Shown piece after piece: positions 1-7,887 of a stretch of 36,315 nucleotides of DNA. The translations under genes were made by a program, and so were the position numbers. The first letter of the stretch is position 1; every line of letters starts with the position of its first letter. The notes under the pieces were generated by a model. The model was not told where the DNA came from. It made no database searches and worked only from the letters and a program-made list of their open reading frames with translations. This DNA is from Rhodospirillales bacterium (GTDB lineage: Bacteria > Pseudomonadota > Alphaproteobacteria > Rhodospirillales > Casp-alpha2). Where the stretch lies: the NCBI GenBank assembly GCA_018662225.1, contig JABJGO010000027.1, positions 1 to 36,315 on the forward strand, read 5' to 3'.

Positions 1-1
1 G

Positions 2-58
2 ATCAAGCGGAAAACCATGGAGACCCGGCGCTTGCAATACCGCAAACACGCCGCTTAA
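2..58 (+). CDS. C-terminal tail of an unidentified CDS (cut by window start)
   Basis: An open frame enters from the left edge and gives 18 codons before a TAA at 56-58. The tail is very basic (IKRKTMETRRLQYRKHAA) and cannot be assigned to a family. It sits about 155 bp left of an isolated tRNA 3' end, so if that site is an attachment site this would be the last gene of an integrated element lying outside the window. With so few codons the frame could also be chance. Confidence 0.3.
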   Translation: MKRKTMETRRLQYRKHAA

Positions 59-212
59 TATTAACAATCAGATGAGCCAGATCCTCTCTTAGATTAGGCC
101 GCTACGTGTTCCAATTTATATGACGACGGACAGTAGTTGCCTGATTGATGCCATAACGAAAATCCTTCTAGCAAGTTGATGCTACAAAGATCGCTAAGAA
201 TTGACATTGCAG

Positions 213-245
213 GGGTCACTGGTTCAATCCCAGTCGTTCCCACCA
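213..245 (+). other. Isolated tRNA 3' end, likely attachment-site remnant
   Basis: The stretch folds as a T-arm (ACTGG, loop TTCAATC, CCAGT at 218-234) followed by an acceptor 3' strand CGTTCCC, a discriminator A and an encoded CCA (235-245). No matching 5' acceptor (GGGAACG), D-arm or anticodon arm is present in the preceding 200 bases, so this is not a whole tRNA. A tRNA 3' end that keeps its native terminator but lacks its 5' part is the usual outcome at one end of an element integrated in a tRNA gene. The isotype cannot be told from this part. Confidence 0.7.
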
Positions 246-247
246 TG

Positions 248-287
248 AAGCCTCAAGGTCTAAAGCCTTGGGGCTTCTTTCTTTTTG
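248..287 (+). terminator. Rho-independent terminator of the original tRNA gene
   Basis: An 11-bp stem (AAGCCTCAAGG at 248-258 with CCTTGGGGCTT at 266-276, one G-T pair) with a 7-nt loop is followed by CTTTCTTTTT. It starts 3 nt after the CCA of the tRNA remnant, as expected for the terminator of an intact tRNA gene. Confidence 0.8.
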
Positions 288-483
288 TCCATCCCAGCCC
301 CCACTGAGCTGCGCTTCTAAACACATGAACAAGATTCACCAAAAGCCGAAACTCATTCACCAATTTGAGATATTGCACGTGAATTGTCTGCATGTTCTCC
401 TTGTGGTACGTAGAATGTCGCCTGATCGGTGCAAATTCTAAAATCAAAGATGTTAATTTACTGGCAGTGTATGGACTTTAGTT

Positions 484-657
484 ATGGATGAGAAACATTA
501 TCAAATCATCGGTTTAGTCGGGTTTATTATTGCTGGCCTTGTGTTTATTGCCGCTGGCATAAATTTCGGCGATGCGCTCACGATTGTCGGTAGTGTAATC
601 TGGGTTCTATCTTGCCTTGTATGGATGATCCCACTCATTAGACCCAAGCGGGACTAG
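484..657 (+). CDS. Small two-helix membrane protein (57 aa)
   Basis: The ATG frame encodes 57 residues: a short polar N-terminus (MDEKHYQ), a hydrophobic segment at about residues 8-27 rich in Ile, Val, Gly and Ala, a short linker, a second hydrophobic segment at about 32-51, and a basic end (RPKRD). This predicts two membrane helices with the positive tail in the cytoplasm. The Shine-Dalgarno region is weak. I do not recognise a family. The real-gene call rests on the composition, the clear membrane topology and the absence of any competing gene between the tRNA remnant and the next ORF. Confidence 0.5.
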   Translation: MDEKHYQIIGLVGFIIAGLVFIAAGINFGDALTIVGSVIWVLSCLVWMIPLIRPKRD

Positions 658-832
658 AAGACGGCGCTTCACTGGGGGTGTGCAACAGATTTCATCTGCA
701 ATGCTCCGCCCCGTCCCTAACTATTTCCTAACAATTGGCTCATCATAACCAAATAACATTGGCCTAACTTTCTTCGCATCCTAACGGCGCGTCGTTGCCC
801 GTTAAATTTTAATTGAAGCGAAGAATGAAATA

Positions 833-937
833 ATGACAAATTTCGAATACTGGCTGGCCTATACCACCGCAGGGAAAATAGTTCTATTCAGCCTGCTCAC
901 TGGCATTGGAGCGGGCATTTTCATTGCATACGCATAA
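833..937 (+). CDS. Very small single-helix membrane protein (34 aa)
   Basis: The ATG frame encodes 34 residues with a polar aromatic start (MTNFEYWLAYTTAGK) and one hydrophobic helix at about residues 16-33. An A/G-rich stretch (GAAGCGAAG) lies just upstream, though a little far for an ideal ribosome site. It lies on the same strand as the 57-aa membrane protein and 46 bp before the end of the opposing methyltransferase gene. Function is unknown. It could be a membrane microprotein or a chance ORF; proteomics or conservation would decide. Confidence 0.4.
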   Translation: MTNFEYWLAYTTAGKIVLFSLLTGIGAGIFIAYA

Positions 938-982
938 ATGTCCCATTGCAAATTTTCCTGTGGCAATTTCGACAACCACTCA

Positions 983-2503
983 TCAAGCCGAATACCATAT
1001 TTCGGGATTCAAATTCAGTTCGGTAGAATCGGCGAACACACTTGATGGAATTGGACTTTCCAGTTCTCCTGTCAGTATCATTTTCAATTGAATTCGGCGT
1101 TCTATCGCAGCACTTCGATAGGGGAGCGACTGCAACAGGCGTAAAAGCGGTAAGGTCGTATCGTTCGTATAAAAAGATGAGAAATGCATGTTCATCTCAT
1201 AACTTTCAATGGCTGCTGCACCTGCATGTTGCACTACCGCTAGGTAACACTCCTCTGGAGCAATATTTTGTGTGTCCGGAGCCATATTTGCAATTCTCGC
1301 TGAGGGCGGCAGAAAGGGTTCGTTAATCACAACGGCATTCTTCACGTCAGTTAAACTGTCAACGGCCTGCTTTAATGCCTTCCTGGCCCAACGGCGTTGG
1401 CCAAATTCCGCACATACTCTCCCTAAGCTCAAACATCGTGGCAATGTTGGAGAACGGCGATATAGGTCTATCAATATCCGTGCGCTTTCACGCAGGGCGG
1501 ACATCCGTTCAGGTAATGAAAAATTGCTCGGCGTATTTGCATATGCAGAATAATATTCCAACGCGGCGAGGTATCGAACCTCATCTTCATCCTTGGGAAA
1601 TTTGGTGAAATTATGGTTAGCAGAGTCTTGCAATTGATACCATTGCGAGTCTGAAGAATAGGTTGACCACTGACCGGTTGACGTAGTTGCAATTGGGAAA
1701 TCACGGACAAGGAGTCCACGTTTTTCTAACTCTTCAACCCGTTCAGGTGGGCATAAAAACAAGTTTAACAGAAACAAGTCGTCCGTCTGCTCGCTGGCTG
1801 GTACTAAAACATTCGGTCCAGGGGCCAGTTGATAAAGCTCATACCCCATGCGCTCAATTTTGTTGGCGAGTCCCCAGTCACGATTTTCGCCGTTACTGAT
1901 TTCAATCAAAACAACTGGCCTGCTCCCATTGGGGTTTAGAAAGAGTTCCCGTCCACCCTCAAGGATATTATACTCCTCGCCCTCGGCATCAATTTTTACG
2001 AAATCAATTGGGCCAAATTCTTGCCGTGTGTCCTCCATGGCCAGGGTACAAACGGGAACCGCTTCAGAACCCAGCGGGACGTCACTGAACTCGTCTCCGT
2101 GAGCACTCAAACAATTAAACTCCGCACTATCATAAAGATTTAACGTAGCCACACCTTCCGTGTTGGAGACAGCGGCTTGAATGACCTCCTGCCAATCGAA
2201 ACCATTCTCGTCTGAGCTTCTCTTCAAAGCCGTGGCGGTGCCGCTCGTCGGTTCATATGACCACACTCGTCCGCTCTGTCCCACTGCCTTCGCCATAGGC
2301 AGACTGAACGCGCCAAAAGCAGCGCCGATATCGATAACACGCATGCCTGATTGCAGAAATCGGCGAAGAAAATCCACCTCGGGTTCAAACCAGTCCTCTT
2401 GTTCGAGAAATACGTATGTGGCAAGGTCCGTTAGATCGTCTGGGAGCCAAAGTGAGACCTCTCCCTTAATATGGATTAATCGGAGCCTGTTTTCGTCCGT
2501 CAA
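983..2503 (-). CDS. FkbM-family SAM-dependent methyltransferase with long C-terminal extension
   Basis: The first ~240 of 506 residues are an FkbM-type methyltransferase: a SAM-binding loop VIDIGAAFGAFS at about 56-67, an acidic ribose contact in SYEP near 82-85, and the family signature VKIDAEGEEYNIL at about 168-180. Family members usually O-methylate sugars or polyketides and are often found with glycan genes; the substrate here is unknown. About 260 further residues form a mostly helical tail with TPR-like stretches (roughly 310-390) and no family I recognise. The chosen start is TTG, preceded by GGGGGAAGG; the next in-frame Met lies inside the SAM-binding domain, so TTG is likely real. 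The gene is transcribed divergently from the GNAT gene. Confidence 0.8.
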   Translation of the reverse strand: MTDENRLRLIHIKGEVSLWLPDDLTDLATYVFLEQEDWFEPEVDFLRRFLQSGMRVIDIGAAFGAFSLPMAKAVGQSGRVWSYEPTSGTATALKRSSDENGFDWQEVIQAAVSNTEGVATLNLYDSAEFNCLSAHGDEFSDVPLGSEAVPVCTLAMEDTRQEFGPIDFVKIDAEGEEYNILEGGRELFLNPNGSRPVVLIEISNGENRDWGLANKIERMGYELYQLAPGPNVLVPASEQTDDLFLLNLFLCPPERVEELEKRGLLVRDFPIATTSTGQWSTYSSDSQWYQLQDSANHNFTKFPKDEDEVRYLAALEYYSAYANTPSNFSLPERMSALRESARILIDLYRRSPTLPRCLSLGRVCAEFGQRRWARKALKQAVDSLTDVKNAVVINEPFLPPSARIANMAPDTQNIAPEECYLAVVQHAGAAAIESYEMNMHFSSFYTNDTTLPLLRLLQSLPYRSAAIERRIQLKMILTGELESPIPSSVFADSTELNLNPEIWYSA

Positions 2504-2779
2504 GTGACCTTCCCCCTTCTTCTATCAAACTAAGTGGTGTTTGATGGCATGATAACCGGTCCGAACGAGTGCATCTACCAGAAGTCTGGCTCAGCTTAAG
2601 TACTGATCGAAATTACCTGTTTCTGCCCATAGCACTATTTGTACTCCCGTATGGTGAAATATAGCGTAGCTGCAGGCTCAATTCCTGGGCTCGCTTACTG
2701 GATGAAACTCGTATTTCAATTTGCGATCATTAATTGAATTAGCTATCGTATGAGCCTGAGTAATTGGGGGACTTGGTAA
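2504..2779. other. Divergent intergenic region
   Basis: This gap separates the methyltransferase (minus) from the acetyltransferase (plus) and must carry both promoters. It is AT-richer than its surroundings. I see no convincing -35/-10 pair, palindrome or RNA gene in it. Confidence 0.5.
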
Positions 2780-3586
2780 ATGCAGTATGTTGCAGAAGAG
2801 ATTGAACGGGCGGCCCTTGAGGCTTTACACGACGTCGCATCAACTGACATCCAAAGAAGGCTGGGAATAAGTTGCCAGACCGCAGGCTCAGCTTTTGTTT
2901 CGGTCGCAAGTGCTCTGCCTGCATCAGCAATTGTACTCAACAGAACCCTCGGTATAGGGCTGCGCGCGCCTGATACCGAAGACAGTCTTAGAGAAATCGT
3001 TGAAACATATCGAGACGCCAGTGTAGAGCGATACTTTCTTCAACTTCACCCAGATGCACAACCATCATCGATCGGTCAATGGTTGCTGGACCACGGACAT
3101 GAAAAAGCCCGCGGATGGCAAAAGTTCTCCCGTGGCCGTGACTCTGTGGCAGGTCCTAAAACCGATCTGAGCATCCGGGAAATAGGCGCAGAACACGGAC
3201 CCGAGCACGCGGCAATCCTGTGTGACGCCTTTGACTTAGGTGAAGATGCCCAACCGTGGATGTCGTTAATGCCCACATGCGATCATTGGCACGTCTTTAT
3301 GACATTTGATGGCAGTGATCCTGCGGGAACCGGTGCCGTATACATCGACGGTAAAACTGCATGGATGGATTTCGCTGCGACGTCACCCCGATTTCGAAGG
3401 CGGGGCAGCCAGTCTTCGCTGCTTCGTCATCGGGTTCAGTTTGCGCTCGATCATGGATGTGAGCAAATGTTCGTCTGCACGGGTGAAGCCGTACCGGGCG
3501 ACCCGCAACATTCCTATTCAAATATTCAGAAGGCCGGCTTTAAAGAAGACTACGTGCGCGCCAATTATGCGCCGATAAAAGACTAG
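2780..3586 (+). CDS. GNAT-family N-acetyltransferase
   Basis: This 268-residue protein has a GNAT fold in its C-terminal half. Residues about 203-235 match the acetyl-CoA pyrophosphate-binding motif A region (FAATSPRFRRRGSQSSLL, a variant of Q/RxxGxG/A), and a NIQKAGFKEDYVRANY stretch near 246-261 matches the typical motif B end. The first ~140 residues look like a degenerate second GNAT-like half, as in tandem GNAT proteins. Such enzymes transfer acetyl groups to amines; the acceptor is not predictable. The start has a G-rich upstream site (TTGGGGGACTTGG). The gene ends 7 bp from the convergent TPR gene. Confidence 0.8.
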   Translation: MQYVAEEIERAALEALHDVASTDIQRRLGISCQTAGSAFVSVASALPASAIVLNRTLGIGLRAPDTEDSLREIVETYRDASVERYFLQLHPDAQPSSIGQWLLDHGHEKARGWQKFSRGRDSVAGPKTDLSIREIGAEHGPEHAAILCDAFDLGEDAQPWMSLMPTCDHWHVFMTFDGSDPAGTGAVYIDGKTAWMDFAATSPRFRRRGSQSSLLRHRVQFALDHGCEQMFVCTGEAVPGDPQHSYSNIQKAGFKEDYVRANYAPIKD

Positions 3587-3593
3587 CGGAACG

Positions 3594-4868
3594 TTACAGA
3601 CCCTTTACCGCCTTGGCGCTCATCTTAAGGGGGCGCCGGATGGCGAGGAGTAATTTTGCCTCGTTGACCAAACCCTGTTTAACCAATGCGCCAAGCAGGG
3701 TGTATTCGATCAGGTCGCGTTGAGCGCGGCTGCCGCCGATTTGCTCATGTCTTGCCATGACGGTGATCAGTCGATCTGTTGCCGTAGGCCAGTCTTCCAC
3801 AGCAATGGCCTGAAAGGCCTCAGCGATCGTCCGCACCATGTTTCCGGCAGGGCCCTTGGCTTCAGCGATGATTTTCTCCAGCGCTTCTGAATTTCCAACC
3901 TTGGCATGGGCCAGCGCGGCATGAACATCGGCCAATGCAATGCCGGTGTTGGGGAATTTGTTTAACGCGTATTCGCTGATAACTTGCCAGCGCTCTGGCG
4001 TGACCTGCTCACCGGCAAGTTCGGCGCGATAAAGAATTGCAATATTGTCGGTAAGCACATTGAGCGCTGGTCCCCACGCTTTCCCCGGCGCAACGTCAGT
4101 ATCAATGACGTTCCACATGGTCTCAATGTCACCGCATTCCAAAGCCCACAGCGCCACGTGCCAAGAGATGTGGCAGTGTAGTGTGCCGCCTTTTGCGTAG
4201 TCGGGCAGCCAATCGCTCACATAGCTGATGCCCTCTTCCGTCTCACCGGCCTCGTAATAAATATGAGCCCGAATATGCGCGCCATTGGCGTTTCGCGGAT
4301 TACCGGCCAGCGAACGCTCAATGGTATCCGTAGCAGGTCCGGTTTGCCCGGCTTCCACCTGGGCAAAGGCGTGCTGGGCCAGAAACCACCAATCATCGGC
4401 GTAAGACGAGACAAGCCCGGATGTAAAAGCCAATTGCTCAGCCTCGCGCCCCGGAAGACCGCTAAAACCGATCAGGCCGAACACGCCGGTACAGGTCTGA
4501 GCCGCCATGACATCACGCGGGCAGGTTTCGAGGTGGGCTCTAATGGCCTTGTAGGCTGCGGCAGATTTTCCATCAATGAGCAGACCCAGGGCAGCAATAT
4601 GGTTGCCCTCGCGCTCGGTCAAACTTCCAGCATGCGTCCGGGCCGCCTCCATGGCCGCAGAAGCGCTGGCCGCGTCTCCCGTTATCTGACAAGCGCGTGC
4701 CAATCCTACATGGGCAAGGGCAAACTGTTCATCGAGAGCAATTGCCGCTTCAAACGCCTGCACGGTCCCCTGCTCCGCAGCAAGATATCGGTCCACGCCA
4801 TCCACGTACGCATCACGGGCGGCAGATGATTTGGTGGAAAGTGAATTGCCGTAACGGTCCTCAAGCAT
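3594..4868 (-). CDS. TTC38-like tetratricopeptide repeat protein
   Basis: The 424-residue protein is an all-helical TPR repeat protein with the layout of the TTC38 family: an N-terminal SxxARDAYVDGVDRYL segment, an early TPR pair (about 35-80), EREGNHIAALGLLIDGK, then a histidine-rich core including HISWHVALWALECGD near 225-240. Family members are widespread in alphaproteobacteria but have no settled biochemical function; a protein-binding scaffold role is usually assumed. No signal peptide is seen, so it is probably cytosolic. A good ribosome site (TAGGAG) lies 6 nt before the ATG. It follows the CDF transporter by 40 bp on the same strand and may be co-transcribed with it. Confidence 0.8.
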   Translation of the reverse strand: MLEDRYGNSLSTKSSAARDAYVDGVDRYLAAEQGTVQAFEAAIALDEQFALAHVGLARACQITGDAASASAAMEAARTHAGSLTEREGNHIAALGLLIDGKSAAAYKAIRAHLETCPRDVMAAQTCTGVFGLIGFSGLPGREAEQLAFTSGLVSSYADDWWFLAQHAFAQVEAGQTGPATDTIERSLAGNPRNANGAHIRAHIYYEAGETEEGISYVSDWLPDYAKGGTLHCHISWHVALWALECGDIETMWNVIDTDVAPGKAWGPALNVLTDNIAILYRAELAGEQVTPERWQVISEYALNKFPNTGIALADVHAALAHAKVGNSEALEKIIAEAKGPAGNMVRTIAEAFQAIAVEDWPTATDRLITVMARHEQIGGSRAQRDLIEYTLLGALVKQGLVNEAKLLLAIRRPLKMSAKAVKGL

Positions 4869-4908
4869 TGATCGCTCCTATATCTGTACGTCCACCCCGC
4901 GCCGTGTT

Positions 4909-5853
4909 TCAGACTGCCAAACTACCTTGAGTGTCCGCCTGATGTCCGCGCTGGCTTTGGGCCTCGATGAACACGCGGGTTACGTCGTCGTATGATTCCT
5001 TGATCTCGCGTTCCATGGTGCTGATCAGGGTCTCAACATCTTCTGAAGTGATATCGTCGGTAAAATCCAGGCTAAGGGTCACCAGAATATCTCTGGGGCC
5101 CAAATGCATGGTCAGTAGCTCATTAACACCTTTTACTCCGACCGTGGCGGTGGCAATGGCGCGAATACCGCGCACGGTGGAACTGCGCGCCCCTTCACCG
5201 ATCAGCAACCCTTTGCATTCGACGGCCAGGATTACAGCGACAATGGCTAGAATGACGCCAATAAAGATCGACGCTACGCCGTCCAGAACAGGCATATTCA
5301 GCCACTCACCCACGGCGATTCCGACAAATGCTACCGCCAGCCCCAGCATGGCGGCGGTATCTTCCATCAGCACGGTAAAGACCGCCGGGTCTTTGCTTTC
5401 GCGAATGCCCGCCATATAGCCCAAATGGCCTTTGCTGGCCTTGAACTCACGAAAAGCATAGGTCCACGCGGCCCCTTCGATAATCATCGCCACACCGAGG
5501 ATAAGATAGTTCACCCAGGGATCCGTGACCGGGTGGGGGTTCAAAATTTTCTCCACCCCTTCATACAGCGACACGCCCGAACCAATAGCGAAAATCAGGA
5601 TAGCCACAACGAAGGTCCAGAAATAAAGCTCCATGCCATAGCCAAAGGGATGCGTGTCATCCGCCGGTTTCTTGGCGCATTTCAGGCCATAGAGAATAAG
5701 TGCCTGATTACCTGTATCCACGGTGGAATGGATGGCCTCACTCAGCATGGCTGAACTGCCGGTAAAGGCGGATGCCGTAAACTTGGCCACGGCGATCAAG
5801 CCGTTTCCAATCAACGCCGCCACAACAACTTTAGTCGATCCACCCGCAGACAT
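4909..5853 (-). CDS. Cation diffusion facilitator (CDF) family divalent metal transporter
   Basis: The 314-residue protein has about six membrane helices and the CDF signature: a helix-2 metal site in LSEAIHSTVDTGNQAL (HxxxD), the THPFGYGMELYFWTF segment after helix 2, and a helix-5 aspartate in VLDGVASIFIGVILA. The C-terminal ~80 residues form the cytoplasmic domain (VKGVNELLTMHLGPRDILV). CDF proteins export Zn, Fe, Mn or Co in exchange for protons; it looks closest to the ZnT9-like branch, but the metal cannot be assigned. I use the ATG at 5853 because AAAGGG lies 6 nt upstream; the longer frame opens with a TTG five codons earlier and overlaps that ribosome site. Confidence 0.88.
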   Translation of the reverse strand: MSAGGSTKVVVAALIGNGLIAVAKFTASAFTGSSAMLSEAIHSTVDTGNQALILYGLKCAKKPADDTHPFGYGMELYFWTFVVAILIFAIGSGVSLYEGVEKILNPHPVTDPWVNYLILGVAMIIEGAAWTYAFREFKASKGHLGYMAGIRESKDPAVFTVLMEDTAAMLGLAVAFVGIAVGEWLNMPVLDGVASIFIGVILAIVAVILAVECKGLLIGEGARSSTVRGIRAIATATVGVKGVNELLTMHLGPRDILVTLSLDFTDDITSEDVETLISTMEREIKESYDDVTRVFIEAQSQRGHQADTQGSLAV

Positions 5854-5995
5854 TCCATACCCTTTCAATTCAATACCGCATGCACAATACCCTGCGCGGG
5901 TCGGTTGGAAAAGACCACTGCTTGCACGCTTGCGTCATGACCTGCGCTGACGTTAGATGCACAGACAAAATCAAACCTTTCAGGAGACCAACCAG

Positions 5996-6838
5996 ATGTC
6001 CGTGACAACCATTACCGAGAACACCTGTTTTGGCGGCGTGCAAGGCGTTTACGCTCATATGTCGGATCAGCTTGGCTGTGAAATGCGCTTTTCCGTGTTC
6101 AAACCAGCAGAATCCGTGAGCGAGCCACGCCCCGTGGTGTTTTGGTTGTCCGGGCTGACCTGTACAGAAGAAAACTTTACCGTCAAAGCCGGTGCACAAC
6201 GGTATGCAGCCGAGCATGGTCTGGTCGTGGTCGCCCCCGATACCAGCCCGCGTGGTGATGATGTGCCCGATGATGAAGCCTTTGATTTTGGCAAAGGTGC
6301 GGGATTTTACCTGAACGCGACTGAGGCACCGTGGTCCACACATTTCCACATGTATGACTACATCACCGGTGAGCTGCCGGCGCTTATTTTCAAGAACTTC
6401 CCCGCACGCGCAGACGCACAAGGCATCATGGGCCATTCCATGGGGGGGCATGGTGCCTTGACCATCGGCTTAAAAAACCCGGATACCTACACGTCAATCT
6501 CGGCCTTTTCACCCATTGTTGCCCCTATGCAGGTACCATGGGGGCAGAAGGCCTTTAGCGGATACCTGGGCGATAATCCGGATGACTGGAAACAATACGA
6601 TGCCACGGAACTGGTGAAATCCGGCGCCCGCTCAGGCACTCAAATCCTGATTGATCAGGGTGAGGCCGATGATTTTTTAAACGAGCAGCTGAAACCTCAT
6701 TTGTTCGAGGCCGCCTGCAAAGATGCCGGGCAAGCTGTTCAAATTCGTATCCAACCGGCATATGATCACTCTTACTATTTCATCGCGTCTTTCATGGGTG
6801 ATCACATGGCTCATCACGCCGCAGCCCTGTTGGCGTAG
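5996..6838 (+). CDS. fghA: S-formylglutathione hydrolase
   Basis: This esterase-D-type alpha/beta hydrolase (280 aa, normal length) hydrolyses S-formylglutathione to formate and glutathione, the second step of glutathione-dependent formaldehyde detoxification in the cytosol. Visible markers are the oxyanion segment LSGLTCTEENF (51-61), the nucleophile elbow GHSMGGHGA with Ser148, the acid region DQGEADDFL near 220-228, and the catalytic His258 in AYDHSYYFI. The frame is open further upstream to 5957, but AGGAG at 5982-5986 lies 9 nt before the ATG at 5996, which also gives the family's usual N-terminus. The partner formaldehyde dehydrogenase is not in the window. Confidence 0.95.
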   Translation: MSVTTITENTCFGGVQGVYAHMSDQLGCEMRFSVFKPAESVSEPRPVVFWLSGLTCTEENFTVKAGAQRYAAEHGLVVVAPDTSPRGDDVPDDEAFDFGKGAGFYLNATEAPWSTHFHMYDYITGELPALIFKNFPARADAQGIMGHSMGGHGALTIGLKNPDTYTSISAFSPIVAPMQVPWGQKAFSGYLGDNPDDWKQYDATELVKSGARSGTQILIDQGEADDFLNEQLKPHLFEAACKDAGQAVQIRIQPAYDHSYYFIASFMGDHMAHHAAALLA

Positions 6839-6917
6839 CGACCCAACGAAAACGTGATTTAACTTTTCGGGCCAAGTCAGGTAACAAATTGAACCCTATT
6901 CATTAAATTGAGCGACC

Positions 6918-7877
6918 ATGTCCCAGATCAGCACCGCACAAGCAGTCCCCATAGACCCCATCAAATTTCTCGACCCGGACACCACGGCCAAGGGTGAACA
7001 ACGTGCCGTCGTGGCGCTGACGCAACTGCGCACCTTGTGGTTCAACACGGGTAGTCTGTGCAACATCACCTGCCGCAATTGCTATATGGATTCTAACCCA
7101 AAAAATGACCGCCTGGCTTATATCACCGCAAATGAGGCGCGCGCCTATCTGGACGAAGTAGAATGCGAAGGCATGGCCGTTGAGGAAATCGCCTTCACCG
7201 GTGGCGAGCCATTCATGAACCCACACATTCTGGACATGATCGGTGACGCCCTTGGTCGGGGCTATAAAGTGCTGGTTCTTTCCAATGCCATGAAACCGCT
7301 GTTGAACAAGCGGGCAGGACTGTTAGAGCTACACCAGCAATACGGCGATGCGCTGACCATTCGTGTTTCCATCGACCATTACACCCGCAAAGGCCATGAG
7401 GATGTGCGCGGGGTAAACACCTGGCCACCGATGATTGAATGCCTGAATTGGTTGAGCGAAAACAGGTTCAATCTGACCGTTGCTGGCCGCACCATGTGGG
7501 GCGAAGAAGAGGCTTTAGCCCGCCAGGGGTATGCTAGACTATTTGCACAGCATCACTTGACGATTGATACGACCAACCCGGCGCAACTGGTTCTGTTTCC
7601 GGAAATGGATGAGACCGAGGATGTGCCCGAAATCACCATGCAGTGCTGGGATATTCTGGGTGTGCGGCCAGAATCAATCATGTGCTCCACGTCGCGCATG
7701 GTGGTGAAGCGTAAAGGCGCAGGCGCACCCGTGGTCGTACCATGCACGCTGCTGCCCTATGATCCGCAGTTTGAATTGGGAACCAGGCTTGCCGATAGTC
7801 CAAACACCGTGAAGCTCAACCACCCCCATTGCGCGCGCTTCTGTGTTTTGGGCGGCGCGTCCTGTAGCGCAGATTGA
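6918..7877 (+). CDS. Radical SAM protein with C-terminal cysteine cluster
   Basis: The 319-residue protein has the radical SAM CxxxCxxC motif (CNITCRNC, Cys48/52/55) that binds the 4Fe-4S cluster, followed by the SAM-binding GGEP motif (residues 95-98) and a later RVSIDHYTRKGHE barrel strand. The last residues hold a second cysteine group (Cys305, Cys309, Cys316 in HCARFC and GASC), plus a Cys in VVPCTLL, which suggests an auxiliary cluster or SPASM/twitch-like site. Auxiliary clusters are common in radical SAM peptide-modifying and dehydrogenase enzymes. The substrate is unknown. Its stop lies 10 bp before the start of a metallophosphoesterase homologue, so the two probably form a unit. Confidence 0.85.
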   Translation: MSQISTAQAVPIDPIKFLDPDTTAKGEQRAVVALTQLRTLWFNTGSLCNITCRNCYMDSNPKNDRLAYITANEARAYLDEVECEGMAVEEIAFTGGEPFMNPHILDMIGDALGRGYKVLVLSNAMKPLLNKRAGLLELHQQYGDALTIRVSIDHYTRKGHEDVRGVNTWPPMIECLNWLSENRFNLTVAGRTMWGEEEALARQGYARLFAQHHLTIDTTNPAQLVLFPEMDETEDVPEITMQCWDILGVRPESIMCSTSRMVVKRKGAGAPVVVPCTLLPYDPQFELGTRLADSPNTVKLNHPHCARFCVLGGASCSAD

Positions 7878-7887
7878 ACACCGGACT

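Noticed and set aside
253-447. Minus-strand 64-codon ORF near the left edge
   Set aside because: It overlaps the tRNA terminator, has no ribosome site and shows no protein-like pattern.
4263-4829. 188-codon plus-strand ORF inside the TPR gene
   Set aside because: Antisense shadow of the TTC38-like gene; low-complexity and basic, with no recognised motif.
5870-6451. Long minus-strand ORF opposite S-formylglutathione hydrolase
   Set aside because: It lies wholly antisense to a well-supported gene; its Cys/His-rich composition is typical of an antisense frame.
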